Source: a bacterium
GTDB taxonomy: Bacteria; Latescibacterota; UBA2968
Assembly (NCBI GenBank): GCA_027296045.1
Contig: JAPUJS010000117.1
Coordinates: forward strand, 1-13,743
DNA length: 13,743 nucleotides
Direction: 5' to 3'
Below the pieces are notes generated by a model that had not been told where the DNA came from, ran no database searches, and was given only the letters and a program-made list of their open reading frames with translations. Made by a program: the position numbers and the translations under genes. How positions within the stretch are numbered: the first letter of the stretch is position 1; each line of letters opens with the position of its first letter. Shown piece after piece: positions 1 to 5,788 of the stretch.

Positions 1-591
1 GTCGATGCGTTCGATCATCTGTTCGGCGGTTGCAGGGTGTGGGCAGCGAACTATATTCGCTTCGATTTTGTCGCGGGTGACCTCTTCCGGGTCGATGTCA
101 GCGATGAGGTTGTGAACCTGTTTGACGTAGGCGACGATGTCAACATCGAGGGTCTCGCTCAGGATTTTTCGGGCAACAGCCCCTGCGGCGACCCGACCGA
201 TGGTTTCCCGGGCGCTTGCCCGACCGCCGCCGGTCCAGTTGCGGATACCGTATTTGGCCTGGTAGGTGTAGTCGGCGTGGGAGGGCCGGTATTTGGTCCG
301 CATCTCTTCGTAGTCTTTGGACCGGGCGTCTTTGTTCCAGACGACCATGGAGATGGGGGTGCCGAGGGTTTTGCCTTCAAAGAGGCCGGCGTGGATTTCC
401 ACGTGGTCTTCTTCTTTGCGCTGGGTGGTGATTTTGCTCTGGCCTGGTTTGCGCCGGTCCAATTCCACCTGGATGTCGGTTTGGGTGAGCGAGATGCCCG
501 GCGGACAGCCGTCGATGACGACGCCAACGCCGCCCCCGTGGGATTCGCCCCAGGTGGTGATGCGGAAGACGTGGCCGAAGGTGTTGCCCAT
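1..591 (-). CDS. aroC: Chorismate synthase, N-terminal 197 residues (partial, runs off left edge)
   Basis: Chorismate synthase removes phosphate from 5-enolpyruvylshikimate-3-phosphate to give chorismate, the last step of the shikimate pathway, using reduced FMN in the cytoplasm. Reading the minus strand from ATG at 591-589 gives MGNTFGHVFRITTWGESHGG, which carries the first family signature (GESHG, residues 15-19). A DRRKPGQ segment follows near residues 45-51, then RPSHADYTY, and the hallmark GGGRASARET lies at residues 121-130. The frame stays open to base 1, so the C-terminal half (the family is usually 350-390 residues) lies outside the window. A GGGGAG ribosome site lies about 10 bases before the ATG. 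The gene starts 33 bases after the stop of the antitoxin gene and is probably co-transcribed with it. A TATACT box at 622-617 could be an internal -10 element, but I see no matching -35. Identity is very secure. Confidence 0.97.
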   Translation of the reverse strand, partial: MGNTFGHVFRITTWGESHGGGVGVVIDGCPPGISLTQTDIQVELDRRKPGQSKITTQRKEEDHVEIHAGLFEGKTLGTPISMVVWNKDARSKDYEEMRTKYRPSHADYTYQAKYGIRNWTGGGRASARETIGRVAAGAVARKILSETLDVDIVAYVKQVHNLIADIDPEEVTRDKIEANIVRCPHPATAEQMIERID

Positions 592-609
592 GATCGTGTT
601 TTCTCCCCG

Positions 610-618
610 GTTGATCAG
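610..618. repeat. Direct repeat GTTGATCAG, copy 1 (before aroC)
   Basis: The 9-mer GTTGATCAG lies just upstream of the aroC ribosome site and recurs at 938-946, just upstream of the antitoxin ribosome site. Both copies contain the palindromic core TGATCA and have the same orientation. It may be a half-operator for the antitoxin or simply a chance match. Confidence 0.35.
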
Positions 619-624
619 TATACT

Positions 625-924
625 TCACGCTTTCTTTTTGCCCTTTTGAGCCTCTGCCTTGAGCTCGATCAAGAAGTCATCCAGATTGCGCCCCTCTCCA
701 CGGTCGTAAGCCTCATATCCTTTCCGAATCTGTTCCGCCAGTTTTGGATTCTGCACTTCCAGGTAATCCTCCAACTCATCTACATCGATAATGCCGGCAA
801 CGGGAATACCATCTTTTTCCAGAATGAAGCATTCCTTGTTGGTGTGGACGCGGCGAACAATCTGACCGAGATTAATACGGGCTTTGGTAATGGGGATACG
901 GTGCACCGTAAGTTTGGATTTCAA
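625..924 (-). CDS. Type II antitoxin, Phd/YefM family, without an adjacent toxin
   Basis: This 99-residue protein matches the Phd/YefM antitoxin fold. Residues 10-55 (IPITKARINLGQIVRRV, then EKDGIPVAGIIDVDELEDYLE) form the usual N-terminal DNA-binding and dimerisation domain. Residues 63-99, acidic and then lysine-rich, correspond to the flexible toxin-binding tail. Such proteins neutralise a RelE/ParE, YoeB, Doc or PIN toxin and repress their own promoter. The start is TTG at 924-922; no in-frame ATG fits, and a strong AGGAGGA site sits 6 bases upstream. Oddly, no toxin gene follows: the next gene, 33 bases downstream, is aroC, and nothing recognisable as a toxin lies upstream. It may be an orphan that lost its partner, may act in trans, or may now serve as a local repressor of the aroC transcript. 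Confidence 0.9.
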   Translation of the reverse strand: MKSKLTVHRIPITKARINLGQIVRRVHTNKECFILEKDGIPVAGIIDVDELEDYLEVQNPKLAEQIRKGYEAYDRGEGRNLDDFLIELKAEAQKGKKKA

Positions 925-930
925 AACAAT

Positions 931-937
931 TCCTCCT
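931..937 (-). promoter_or_regulatory. Strong Shine-Dalgarno site fixing a TTG start
   Basis: The minus strand reads AGGAGGA here, followed by six bases and then TTG at 924-922. This near-perfect anti-16S match decides the unusual TTG start of the Phd/YefM antitoxin gene. Confidence 0.8.
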
Positions 938-946
938 GTTGATCAG
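938..946. repeat. Direct repeat GTTGATCAG, copy 2 (before antitoxin gene)
   Basis: Second copy of the 9-mer at 610-618. It adjoins the antitoxin ribosome site (931-937) and lies 2 bases from the 18-bp palindrome at 949-966, so a bound repressor could also block ribosome loading or early elongation. Confidence 0.35.
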
Positions 947-948
947 AA

Positions 949-966
949 TTGATTAATATTAATCAA
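949..966. promoter_or_regulatory. 18-bp perfect palindrome, likely antitoxin operator
   Basis: TTGATTAATATTAATCAA equals its own reverse complement. Its centre falls about where transcription from the promoter at 965-993 should begin, and it overlaps the -10 box by two bases. Phd/YefM proteins are known to repress their own operon by binding palindromes over the promoter. The position fits that role; the binding itself is inferred. Confidence 0.65.
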
Positions 967-993
967 AATATATGTTTTAAGGAGAAATGTCAA
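965..993 (-). promoter_or_regulatory. Sigma70-type promoter of antitoxin (and probably aroC)
   Basis: On the minus strand a perfect -35 TTGACA (993-988) is followed by a 17-base spacer and TATTTT (970-965). An overlapping TATATT at 972-967 gives a 15-base spacer. Transcription should start near 958, inside the palindrome, leaving a short leader before the ribosome site at 937-931. Because the antitoxin-aroC gap is only 33 bases, this promoter probably also drives chorismate synthase. Confidence 0.7.
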
Positions 994-1021
994 TACGATT
1001 TACAAGACAAATGACCTCCTG

Positions 1022-1168
1022 TCACGCTGTTGCCAGTTCGTCCAGCAATTCCAGGGTTGTTCGGGTATTCCCCCGGATGAAGATGGGGGCCAGTGCGCCC
1101 CTACCGTGTAGCGCGTGTAGCAAAATATCGATCTGGCCCTCCAGCTTTTGAGATGGATTTTGGCTTTT
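1022..1168 (-). pseudogene. Possible remnant of a small gene (48 codons, no start codon)
   Basis: The minus strand between TGA (1171-1169) and TGA (1024-1022) has an open frame. Its end reads protein-like, with a segment LEGQIDILLHALHGRG and a helical tail TTLELLDELATA. It has no ATG. An ATG at 1172-1170 in a neighbouring frame (MKKPKSISK) would join this frame if one A were removed from the AAAA run near 1147-1150. I recognise no family. A decayed gene tail, a chance open stretch or a homopolymer base error are all possible. Nothing else in 1000-1200 looks like a gene. Confidence 0.22.
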
Positions 1169-1203
1169 TCATAATATGGGGTTCTGGGTCTGTGAAATCA
1201 AGT

Positions 1204-1236
1204 CCCCCCCTCCCTGAAAATTTCCTCCATCCCCCC
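1204..1236 (-). other. G-run cluster with G-quadruplex potential
   Basis: The minus strand has G runs of 6, 3 and 7 (bases 1236-1231, 1214-1212 and 1210-1204), separated by 16 bases and 1 base. The two long runs can each be split, so a four-tract arrangement is possible, with one long loop. It lies 24-56 bases upstream of the -35 box of the plus-strand operon promoter. Confidence 0.35.
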
Positions 1237-1259
1237 GTTCTTACAGTATATCTGACGTC

Positions 1260-1288
1260 TTGACAGCGGTTTAAGGTATTCCTATCTT
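1260..1288 (+). promoter_or_regulatory. Sigma70-type promoter of the nine-gene block
   Basis: A perfect -35 TTGACA (1260-1265), a 17-base spacer and a -10 TATCTT (1283-1288) predict a transcript starting near 1295. That is about 28 bases before the creatininase-family ATG at 1323, with GGAGG at 1312-1316. Because the -10 box overlaps the in-frame TTG at 1287, that TTG cannot be the translation start. The promoter diverges from the antitoxin promoter at 965-993. Confidence 0.7.
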
Positions 1289-1322
1289 GAGGCCATGGAT
1301 GTGCATTTTTTGGAGGTTTGCG

Positions 1323-2096
1323 ATGACCTACTCGGGTATTTTAGAAGAGATGACGATTGACGATGTGCGGGGGTTAAAGCCAAATGTGGGTGTTGTTCCT
1401 ATTGGCTCGACCGAACCACATGGCCCGGCACTGCCTTATGGGACGGATTCGTTTCAGGTGACTTCGACGGCCTATGGGGGAACGCGGCGGGCCAATGAAC
1501 TGGGCGGGCGGGTCGTGTGTTTGCCCACACAGCGGATCAGTTTGAACAACAATTTCTACAAGTTTCCGTTTGCCTGCCGGATGCAGGTGCCGACGTTTAT
1601 GAGCCTCTTAAAAGATCTGGTGGATTTGTGCGAGCACGAGGGGGTTCACCGAATTGTGTTTGTGAACGGACACGGCGGCAATCCGGATGTGATTCGGGCC
1701 GTGCAACGGGATCTGGCCGCACGGGAAGGCTTGTTTACGTGTCTGATCGGTACGGGGACCTGTGCTTCGGAAGAAGCGCGGTCTGTGTGGGAGAATCGGA
1801 GCGACCATGCAGGAGAGGAAGAGACGTCACAGGTTCTGTATTTGAGACCGGATCTGGTGCGCGAAGATCAGATTAAGGTCAATCCCCAGGTGAAGCCGAA
1901 GCTGGAGGTGTTGAACGAGTTTCGAGTAGAATTTGTGCGGCCCTGGCATTTGTATATTCCAGCCTCGGCAGGAGGCGATGCGACAAAGGCGTCGGCAGAG
2001 AAGGGGAAGACGGTGCTGGAATCGGCGATTGAAGGGACGGGACGATTTCTGGCGGAGTTGTCCAAAGCGCCCGAGAGTGATACATTTCCATATTGA
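1323..2096 (+). CDS. Creatininase family amidohydrolase
   Basis: A cytoplasmic metal-dependent hydrolase of the creatininase superfamily, whose members open cyclic amides or cleave C-N bonds (creatinine, formamidopyrimidines, mycofactocin precursors). The protein has 257 residues, close to the family's usual 240-270. The metal site is visible: E31 and H33 in GSTEPHGPALPYGTD with D42, H117 in NGHGGN (115-120), and H162/E165/E167 in HAGEEETS. The residue after GP is Ala36, where many relatives have His; it is not one of the metal ligands. The start at ATG 1323 is chosen because GGAGG lies six bases upstream and the earlier in-frame TTG lies inside the promoter. It is the first gene of the plus-strand block, 94 bases before fumarase. 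The family assignment is firm; the substrate cannot be read from the sequence. Confidence 0.92.
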   Translation: MTYSGILEEMTIDDVRGLKPNVGVVPIGSTEPHGPALPYGTDSFQVTSTAYGGTRRANELGGRVVCLPTQRISLNNNFYKFPFACRMQVPTFMSLLKDLVDLCEHEGVHRIVFVNGHGGNPDVIRAVQRDLAAREGLFTCLIGTGTCASEEARSVWENRSDHAGEEETSQVLYLRPDLVREDQIKVNPQVKPKLEVLNEFRVEFVRPWHLYIPASAGGDATKASAEKGKTVLESAIEGTGRFLAELSKAPESDTFPY

Positions 2097-2117
2097 CGAC
2101 GTCCGAACGTTATGCTT

Positions 2118-2172
2118 TTTGTCAACCCTACCACTCCAGAGGGGCGGCCATTCTGGTTGTCTCGATGACAAA
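2118..2172. other. Nested inverted repeats in the creatininase-fumarase gap
   Basis: TTTGTCA (2118-2124) pairs with TGACAAA (2166-2172). Inside them CCAGA (2136-2140) pairs with TCTGG (2152-2156). A modest hairpin could form in the leader just before the fumarase ribosome site, but there is no T-run to make it a terminator and the loops are large. It may affect mRNA stability or fumarase translation, or be chance. Confidence 0.2.
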
Positions 2173-2190
2173 TTTTGAAGGAATCTATCT

Positions 2191-3816
2191 ATGAGCGATT
2201 ATATCCATCACGAGCTTCTCTCGCTGGGAAAAGATGAGACCCCTTATCGTTTGTTGACCACCGACTATGTTTCGACGGGAAAATTTGAGGGGCACGAGAT
2301 CCTCAAGGTGGACACCGAGGGGCTGACGATGCTTGCAGATCAAGCCATTCGGGACAGCGCCCACTTGCTGCGGCCCGGGCACCTGGAGCAGTTGGTGCAG
2401 ATTCTGGATGACCCGGAGGCATCGGACAACGATCGTTTTGTGGCGCTGGAGATGCTCAAGAACGCTAATATTGCTGCCGGGGGTGTGCTCCCGATGTGCC
2501 AGGATACCGGCACGGTGATTGTGATGGGCAAGAAGGGCAATTGTGTATGGACGGTAGGAGACGATGAAGCGGCACTCTCGCAGGGCATTGCAAAGGCCTT
2601 TGCGGAGACCAATTTGCGCTATAGCCAGCTGGCACCGCTGGACATGTTTGAGGAGGTCAACACTCGCACCAACCTGCCGGCACAGATCGAGATTTTTGCG
2701 GATCAGGGTGCGGAATACAAGCTGATGTTTATGGCCAAGGGAGGCGGTTCGGCCAACAAGAGTTTTCTCTTTCAAGAGACCCGGGCGCTGTTGAACCTGG
2801 ACCGGTTGCTCGAGTTTCTGGATGAAAAGATGCGCATGATTGGGACCGCCGCTTGTCCGCCCTATCACCTTGCAATTGTGGTTGGCGGGACTTCGGCCGA
2901 GTATACGCTTAAGATGGCCAAGCTGGCCAGTGCGCGCTATCTGGACAACTTGCCGAGAAAGGGCAATGAGTTTGGGCAGGCATTTCGGGATCACGGGATG
3001 GAGGCCCAGGTGCTCGAGCTGAGCCGTAAGATCGGGATTGGGGCTCAGTTTGGCGGGAAGTATTTCTGCCACGATGTGCGTGTGATTCGGCTTCCCCGGC
3101 ACGGGGCATCCTGTCCGGTTGGTATTGCCGTATCCTGTTCGGCCGACCGCCAGGTGATTTGCAAAATCACCCGGGAAGGCATTTTTATGGAGGAACTGGA
3201 AAGCGATCCTGTCAAGTATTTGCCCGAGGTGGACGAGGGCGAGCTTGGGGAAGAGGTGATCCGCATTGATCTCAACCGCCCGATGTCGGAGGTGAGGGAG
3301 ACGCTCAGTCGCTATCCGGTCCGGACTCGATTGTCGTTGAACGGCCCGATGATTGTGGCCCGTGATATCGCACACGCCAAACTCAAGGAACGGCTCGATA
3401 GTGGCGAGGAGCTGCCGCAATATTTCAAAGACCTGTGTGTTTATTATGCAGGTCCGGCCAAGACGCCCGAAGGGTATGCGTCGGGCTCGTTCGGACCGAC
3501 CACGGCAGGTCGGATGGACGGCTATGTGGAGGAGTTTCAGGCCGCAGGCGGCAGCATGGTGATGCTGGCCAAGGGGAATCGTTCGGTGCAGGTTACGAAT
3601 GCGTGCAAGCAACATGGTGGGTTTTACCTGGGTTCGATTGGAGGACCCGCCGCCCGTCTTGCCCTGGACTCGATTCGAAAGGTAGAATGCATCGAATATC
3701 CCGAACTCGGGATGGAGGCCATCTGGCGGATTGAGGTGGAGGATTTTCCCGCCTTCATTGTGGTCGACGATAAGGGCAACGATTTCTTCGCTTCTTTTAT
3801 GAAACCGAATGCGTAG
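2191..3816 (+). CDS. fumA: Fumarate hydratase, class I (iron-sulfur, single chain)
   Basis: Interconverts fumarate and (S)-malate in the citric acid cycle with an oxygen-sensitive [4Fe-4S] cluster, in the cytoplasm as a homodimer. At 541 residues it matches the single-chain class I enzymes (E. coli FumA, about 548). The three cluster cysteines are C103 (MCQDTGT), C222 (AACPPYH) and C316 (SCSADR). Their spacings of 119 and 94 equal those I recall for E. coli and Leishmania enzymes. With a constant offset of 30 the Leishmania active-site residues all map: D105, R143, H304, R391, T437, R441 and K461. The C-terminal half ends in the family's VEDFPAFIVVDDKGNDFF block. ATG 2191 follows an AAGGA site. 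Class I fumarases are related to tartrate dehydratase and mesaconase, so a neighbouring substrate is possible given the operon. This gene is less G-skewed than the genes after it. Confidence 0.96.
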   Translation: MSDYIHHELLSLGKDETPYRLLTTDYVSTGKFEGHEILKVDTEGLTMLADQAIRDSAHLLRPGHLEQLVQILDDPEASDNDRFVALEMLKNANIAAGGVLPMCQDTGTVIVMGKKGNCVWTVGDDEAALSQGIAKAFAETNLRYSQLAPLDMFEEVNTRTNLPAQIEIFADQGAEYKLMFMAKGGGSANKSFLFQETRALLNLDRLLEFLDEKMRMIGTAACPPYHLAIVVGGTSAEYTLKMAKLASARYLDNLPRKGNEFGQAFRDHGMEAQVLELSRKIGIGAQFGGKYFCHDVRVIRLPRHGASCPVGIAVSCSADRQVICKITREGIFMEELESDPVKYLPEVDEGELGEEVIRIDLNRPMSEVRETLSRYPVRTRLSLNGPMIVARDIAHAKLKERLDSGEELPQYFKDLCVYYAGPAKTPEGYASGSFGPTTAGRMDGYVEEFQAAGGSMVMLAKGNRSVQVTNACKQHGGFYLGSIGGPAARLALDSIRKVECIEYPELGMEAIWRIEVEDFPAFIVVDDKGNDFFASFMKPNA

Positions 3817-3908
3817 TGTTTGTGCAAGACAGAGGGGAAATCGCCCGAAGAGACGCGGGATGAAATCCTCGATATCGTTCATCTCTAAATTCAATCTGGG
3901 AGCAGGTT

Positions 3909-5006
3909 ATGGTGACCTATGAAACGCTTGGTGTTCGACCTTTTATTAACGGAAGTGGAACCATTACGACCCTGGGAGGGAGTCGGATGTCGGAAGAAGT
4001 GCTTGCGGCAATTCACGAAGGGGCCGGGGCCTTTGTGGATTTGAACGATTTGCTGGTCAAGGCTGGGGCCTTTCTGGCCAAGCGGATTGGGGTTCCTGCG
4101 GCGCATATTTCGTGTGGGGCGGCCAGTGGCGTGCAGCTTTCGGCGGCGGCGTGTTTGACCGGGACGGATCGGGATCGGGTTCGACAGTTGCCACATACAG
4201 AAGGGTGGAAGAATGAGTTTGTGATTTCGCTGGTGGATCGGCATACCTATATCCACCAGGGGATTGAGGTGTGCGGGGGTACGCTGGTTCGGGTGGGGAG
4301 TGAGACGGCGGTGACGAGTGAAGATCTTGTGGGTGGGATTGGGGAAAAGACGGCGGCGGTGGTACATTTTTTGGGCAAGCAGACAAAGGAGCAGTTGGGA
4401 GAGGTGATTGCGGGTGCCAACGAAAAGGGGGTGCCCGTTATGGTGGATGCTGCGGCGCAACTTCCGCCCCGAAAGAATTTGACGGAGCTGGTGGAGATGG
4501 GGGCAAGTCTGGTGACTTTCAGTGGTGGGAAGGGGCTTTGTGGACCGCAAAATAGTGGGCTGGTTTTGGGGAAGGAAGATTTTGTGGAGGCGGTGCGGTT
4601 AAATTCGAGCCCAAATTCTGCCATGGGGCGGGGCATGAAGGTGGGCAAAGAAGAGATTTTAGGACTGGTAGCGGCGGTGGATCGGTTTCTGGATGGAAGT
4701 GATGCGGAGGATCGGGAGGTCTGGCGGGAACGTGCTTCTCATATTGTCGAGGCGCTGGCTGGGCTGGATGGGATTCGGGCTTATGTGTTGGCCGAGGGGC
4801 AACAGGCCTCCCCCGATTTTGCGCCCCGGGCCTATGTGGACATGGAAGCGGATCGGGCGACTGAGACGTTACAAGCGATGCGGGAAGGCGATCCGTCGGT
4901 GGTGATTCGGAAGGGGCTGGATGGGATTGTGGTCGACCCGATGACGTTGATGCCGGGGGAGGAAGAGATTGTGGCTTCGCGGTTGAAGGAGGTGCTTTCG
5001 GCGTGA
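3909..5006 (+). CDS. SelA-like PLP-dependent enzyme (DgaE-type lyase/transferase family)
   Basis: A fold-type I PLP enzyme of 365 residues in the group annotated as L-seryl-tRNA(Sec) selenium transferase-like, which includes D-glucosaminate-6-phosphate ammonia-lyase. The N-terminus YETLGVRPFINGSGTITTLGG (4-24) is typical of the group. D180 in VDAAAQ should bind the PLP ring nitrogen, and K208 in FSGGKGLCGPQ is the Schiff-base lysine. It is much shorter than true bacterial SelA (about 450-470) and lacks the N-terminal tRNA-binding domain, so selenocysteine synthesis is unlikely. An ammonia-lyase or related beta-elimination on an amino acid or amino-sugar acid is more probable (inference). ATG 3909 has GGGAG six bases upstream. 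It starts 92 bases after fumarase, and its stop overlaps the start of the LamG gene. The strand is strikingly G-rich: I count 33 G to 7 C in 4261-4320. Confidence 0.88.
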   Translation: MVTYETLGVRPFINGSGTITTLGGSRMSEEVLAAIHEGAGAFVDLNDLLVKAGAFLAKRIGVPAAHISCGAASGVQLSAAACLTGTDRDRVRQLPHTEGWKNEFVISLVDRHTYIHQGIEVCGGTLVRVGSETAVTSEDLVGGIGEKTAAVVHFLGKQTKEQLGEVIAGANEKGVPVMVDAAAQLPPRKNLTELVEMGASLVTFSGGKGLCGPQNSGLVLGKEDFVEAVRLNSSPNSAMGRGMKVGKEEILGLVAAVDRFLDGSDAEDREVWRERASHIVEALAGLDGIRAYVLAEGQQASPDFAPRAYVDMEADRATETLQAMREGDPSVVIRKGLDGIVVDPMTLMPGEEEIVASRLKEVLSA

Positions 5007-5686
5007 TGGATGCCCATTTTTATACGAAATGCTGGAGTCTGATTTTGTTGTTGCTGGCCAGTTCGGTAGGTGCGGAAGAGGAGGGCAAACTTGTGGAACA
5101 GGTGGTGTGGGATCTGGATAATCTGGAATCAATCGGGGGGCATTCGGTGACGGTGGAGGGGCGTCCAAAGGTGATTGAAACGGCAAAGGGGAAGGCACTG
5201 GAATTTGATGGAGAAGACGATGGCATTTTCCTGGACGCCCATCCATTGGCCGGGGCGTCAACGTTTACGGTAGAGGTGATTTTTCAACCCTATCCGAACG
5301 GGTTGAAGGAACAACGGTTTTTTCATATGCAGGAGAGGGAAGGGGAAGAGCGGGTGATGTTCGAGACACGCCTGACAGCGGACGATCGGTGGTTTTTGGA
5401 TGCGTTTATCCAATCGGGTGAAGGGAATTATGTGCTTTACGCAGAGGATTTTAAGCATCCGATTGGGCCGTGGTATCAGGCGGCGATTGTGGTGGATGGG
5501 AAGGAGATGCGGCATTATGTGAACGGAAAGCTGGAGATGAAGCGAGAGGTGACTTATGAAGCGCAGACTCAGGGGCGAACGTCGCTGGGCGTGCGAATAA
5601 ATAAAGTGTACTGGTATAAGGGGGCGATTCGGCAGGCACGGTTTACTCCCTGGGTGTTGAAGCCGGAGGAATTTTTGCAGCCGTAG
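5003..5686 (+). CDS. Secreted LamG / concanavalin-A-like domain protein
   Basis: A 227-residue exported protein. Residues 1-24 form a signal peptide: short N-region with K9, hydrophobic core SLILLLLASSV, likely cleavage after VGA24. The remainder has LamG-like features: an early KALEFDGEDDGIFL strand pair, FTVEVIFQP, then WYQAAIVVDGKEMRHYVNGK, and a closing block near AIRQARFTPWVLKPEEF. Such domains bind or cradle carbohydrate outside the cytoplasm; there is no visible catalytic motif. Start choice: GTG 5003 lies 10 bases from GGAGG and overlaps the previous stop as GTGA. ATG 5006 (TGATG overlap) is the alternative and only removes one residue. The overlap implies translational coupling with the cytoplasmic PLP enzyme, an unusual pairing. 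It may capture the substrate that the operon degrades (inference). Confidence 0.8.
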   Translation: MMDAHFYTKCWSLILLLLASSVGAEEEGKLVEQVVWDLDNLESIGGHSVTVEGRPKVIETAKGKALEFDGEDDGIFLDAHPLAGASTFTVEVIFQPYPNGLKEQRFFHMQEREGEERVMFETRLTADDRWFLDAFIQSGEGNYVLYAEDFKHPIGPWYQAAIVVDGKEMRHYVNGKLEMKREVTYEAQTQGRTSLGVRINKVYWYKGAIRQARFTPWVLKPEEFLQP

Positions 5687-5687
5687 G

Positions 5688-5755
5688 CCCTCTCCCCGTT
5701 GCAACAGCGCTGGACGCGGCTTTGCAACATTCCTCTCCCGCAAGCAGGAGAGGGG
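5688..5755 (+). repeat. Intergenic palindromic repeat (CCTCTCC...GGAGAGG)
   Basis: The gap between the LamG gene and the enolase-superfamily gene contains a 7-bp hairpin CCTCTCC (5732-5738) / GGAGAGG (5747-5753) with an 8-base loop CGCAAGCA. It also has a second CCTCTCC at 5689-5695 that could pair with the same right arm, and two TTGCAA hexamers (5699-5704 and 5722-5727). The shape resembles dispersed intergenic CTCTCCC-GCAAG-GGGAGAGG repeats seen in many genomes. No T-run follows, so it is not a convincing terminator. It may be an mRNA processing or stability element. Confidence 0.55.
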
Positions 5756-5788
5756 AAAAGGCGTTGGGACTCGATAAAGGGATTTTTT

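Noticed and set aside
37..942. A 301-codon plus-strand frame at the left end
   Set aside because: It lies opposite aroC and the antitoxin, both firmly identified, has low-complexity Gly/Val/Phe/Asp composition and joins two unrelated genes.
3817..3886. Open frame continuing 23 codons past the fumarase stop
   Set aside because: The fumarase C-terminus is already complete (VVDDKGNDFF block then a short tail), so there is no need for read-through. It is probably chance.
2185..3894. A 569-codon open frame on the minus strand opposite fumarase
   Set aside because: It is an antisense shadow of a certain gene (fumarase, all active-site residues present). Its protein is rich in His, Leu, Arg and Pro without any family motif, as expected for complement frames of such codon use.
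3891..4550. A 219-codon minus-strand frame opposite the SelA-like gene
   Set aside because: Antisense shadow; Pro/His/Arg-rich sequence with no recognisable domain.
5699..5788. Thirty extra N-terminal codons on the enolase-superfamily gene
   Set aside because: They translate the intergenic palindromic repeat. AAAGGGA before ATG 5789 and the typical MAISVDRIEMHVL start favour the shorter form.
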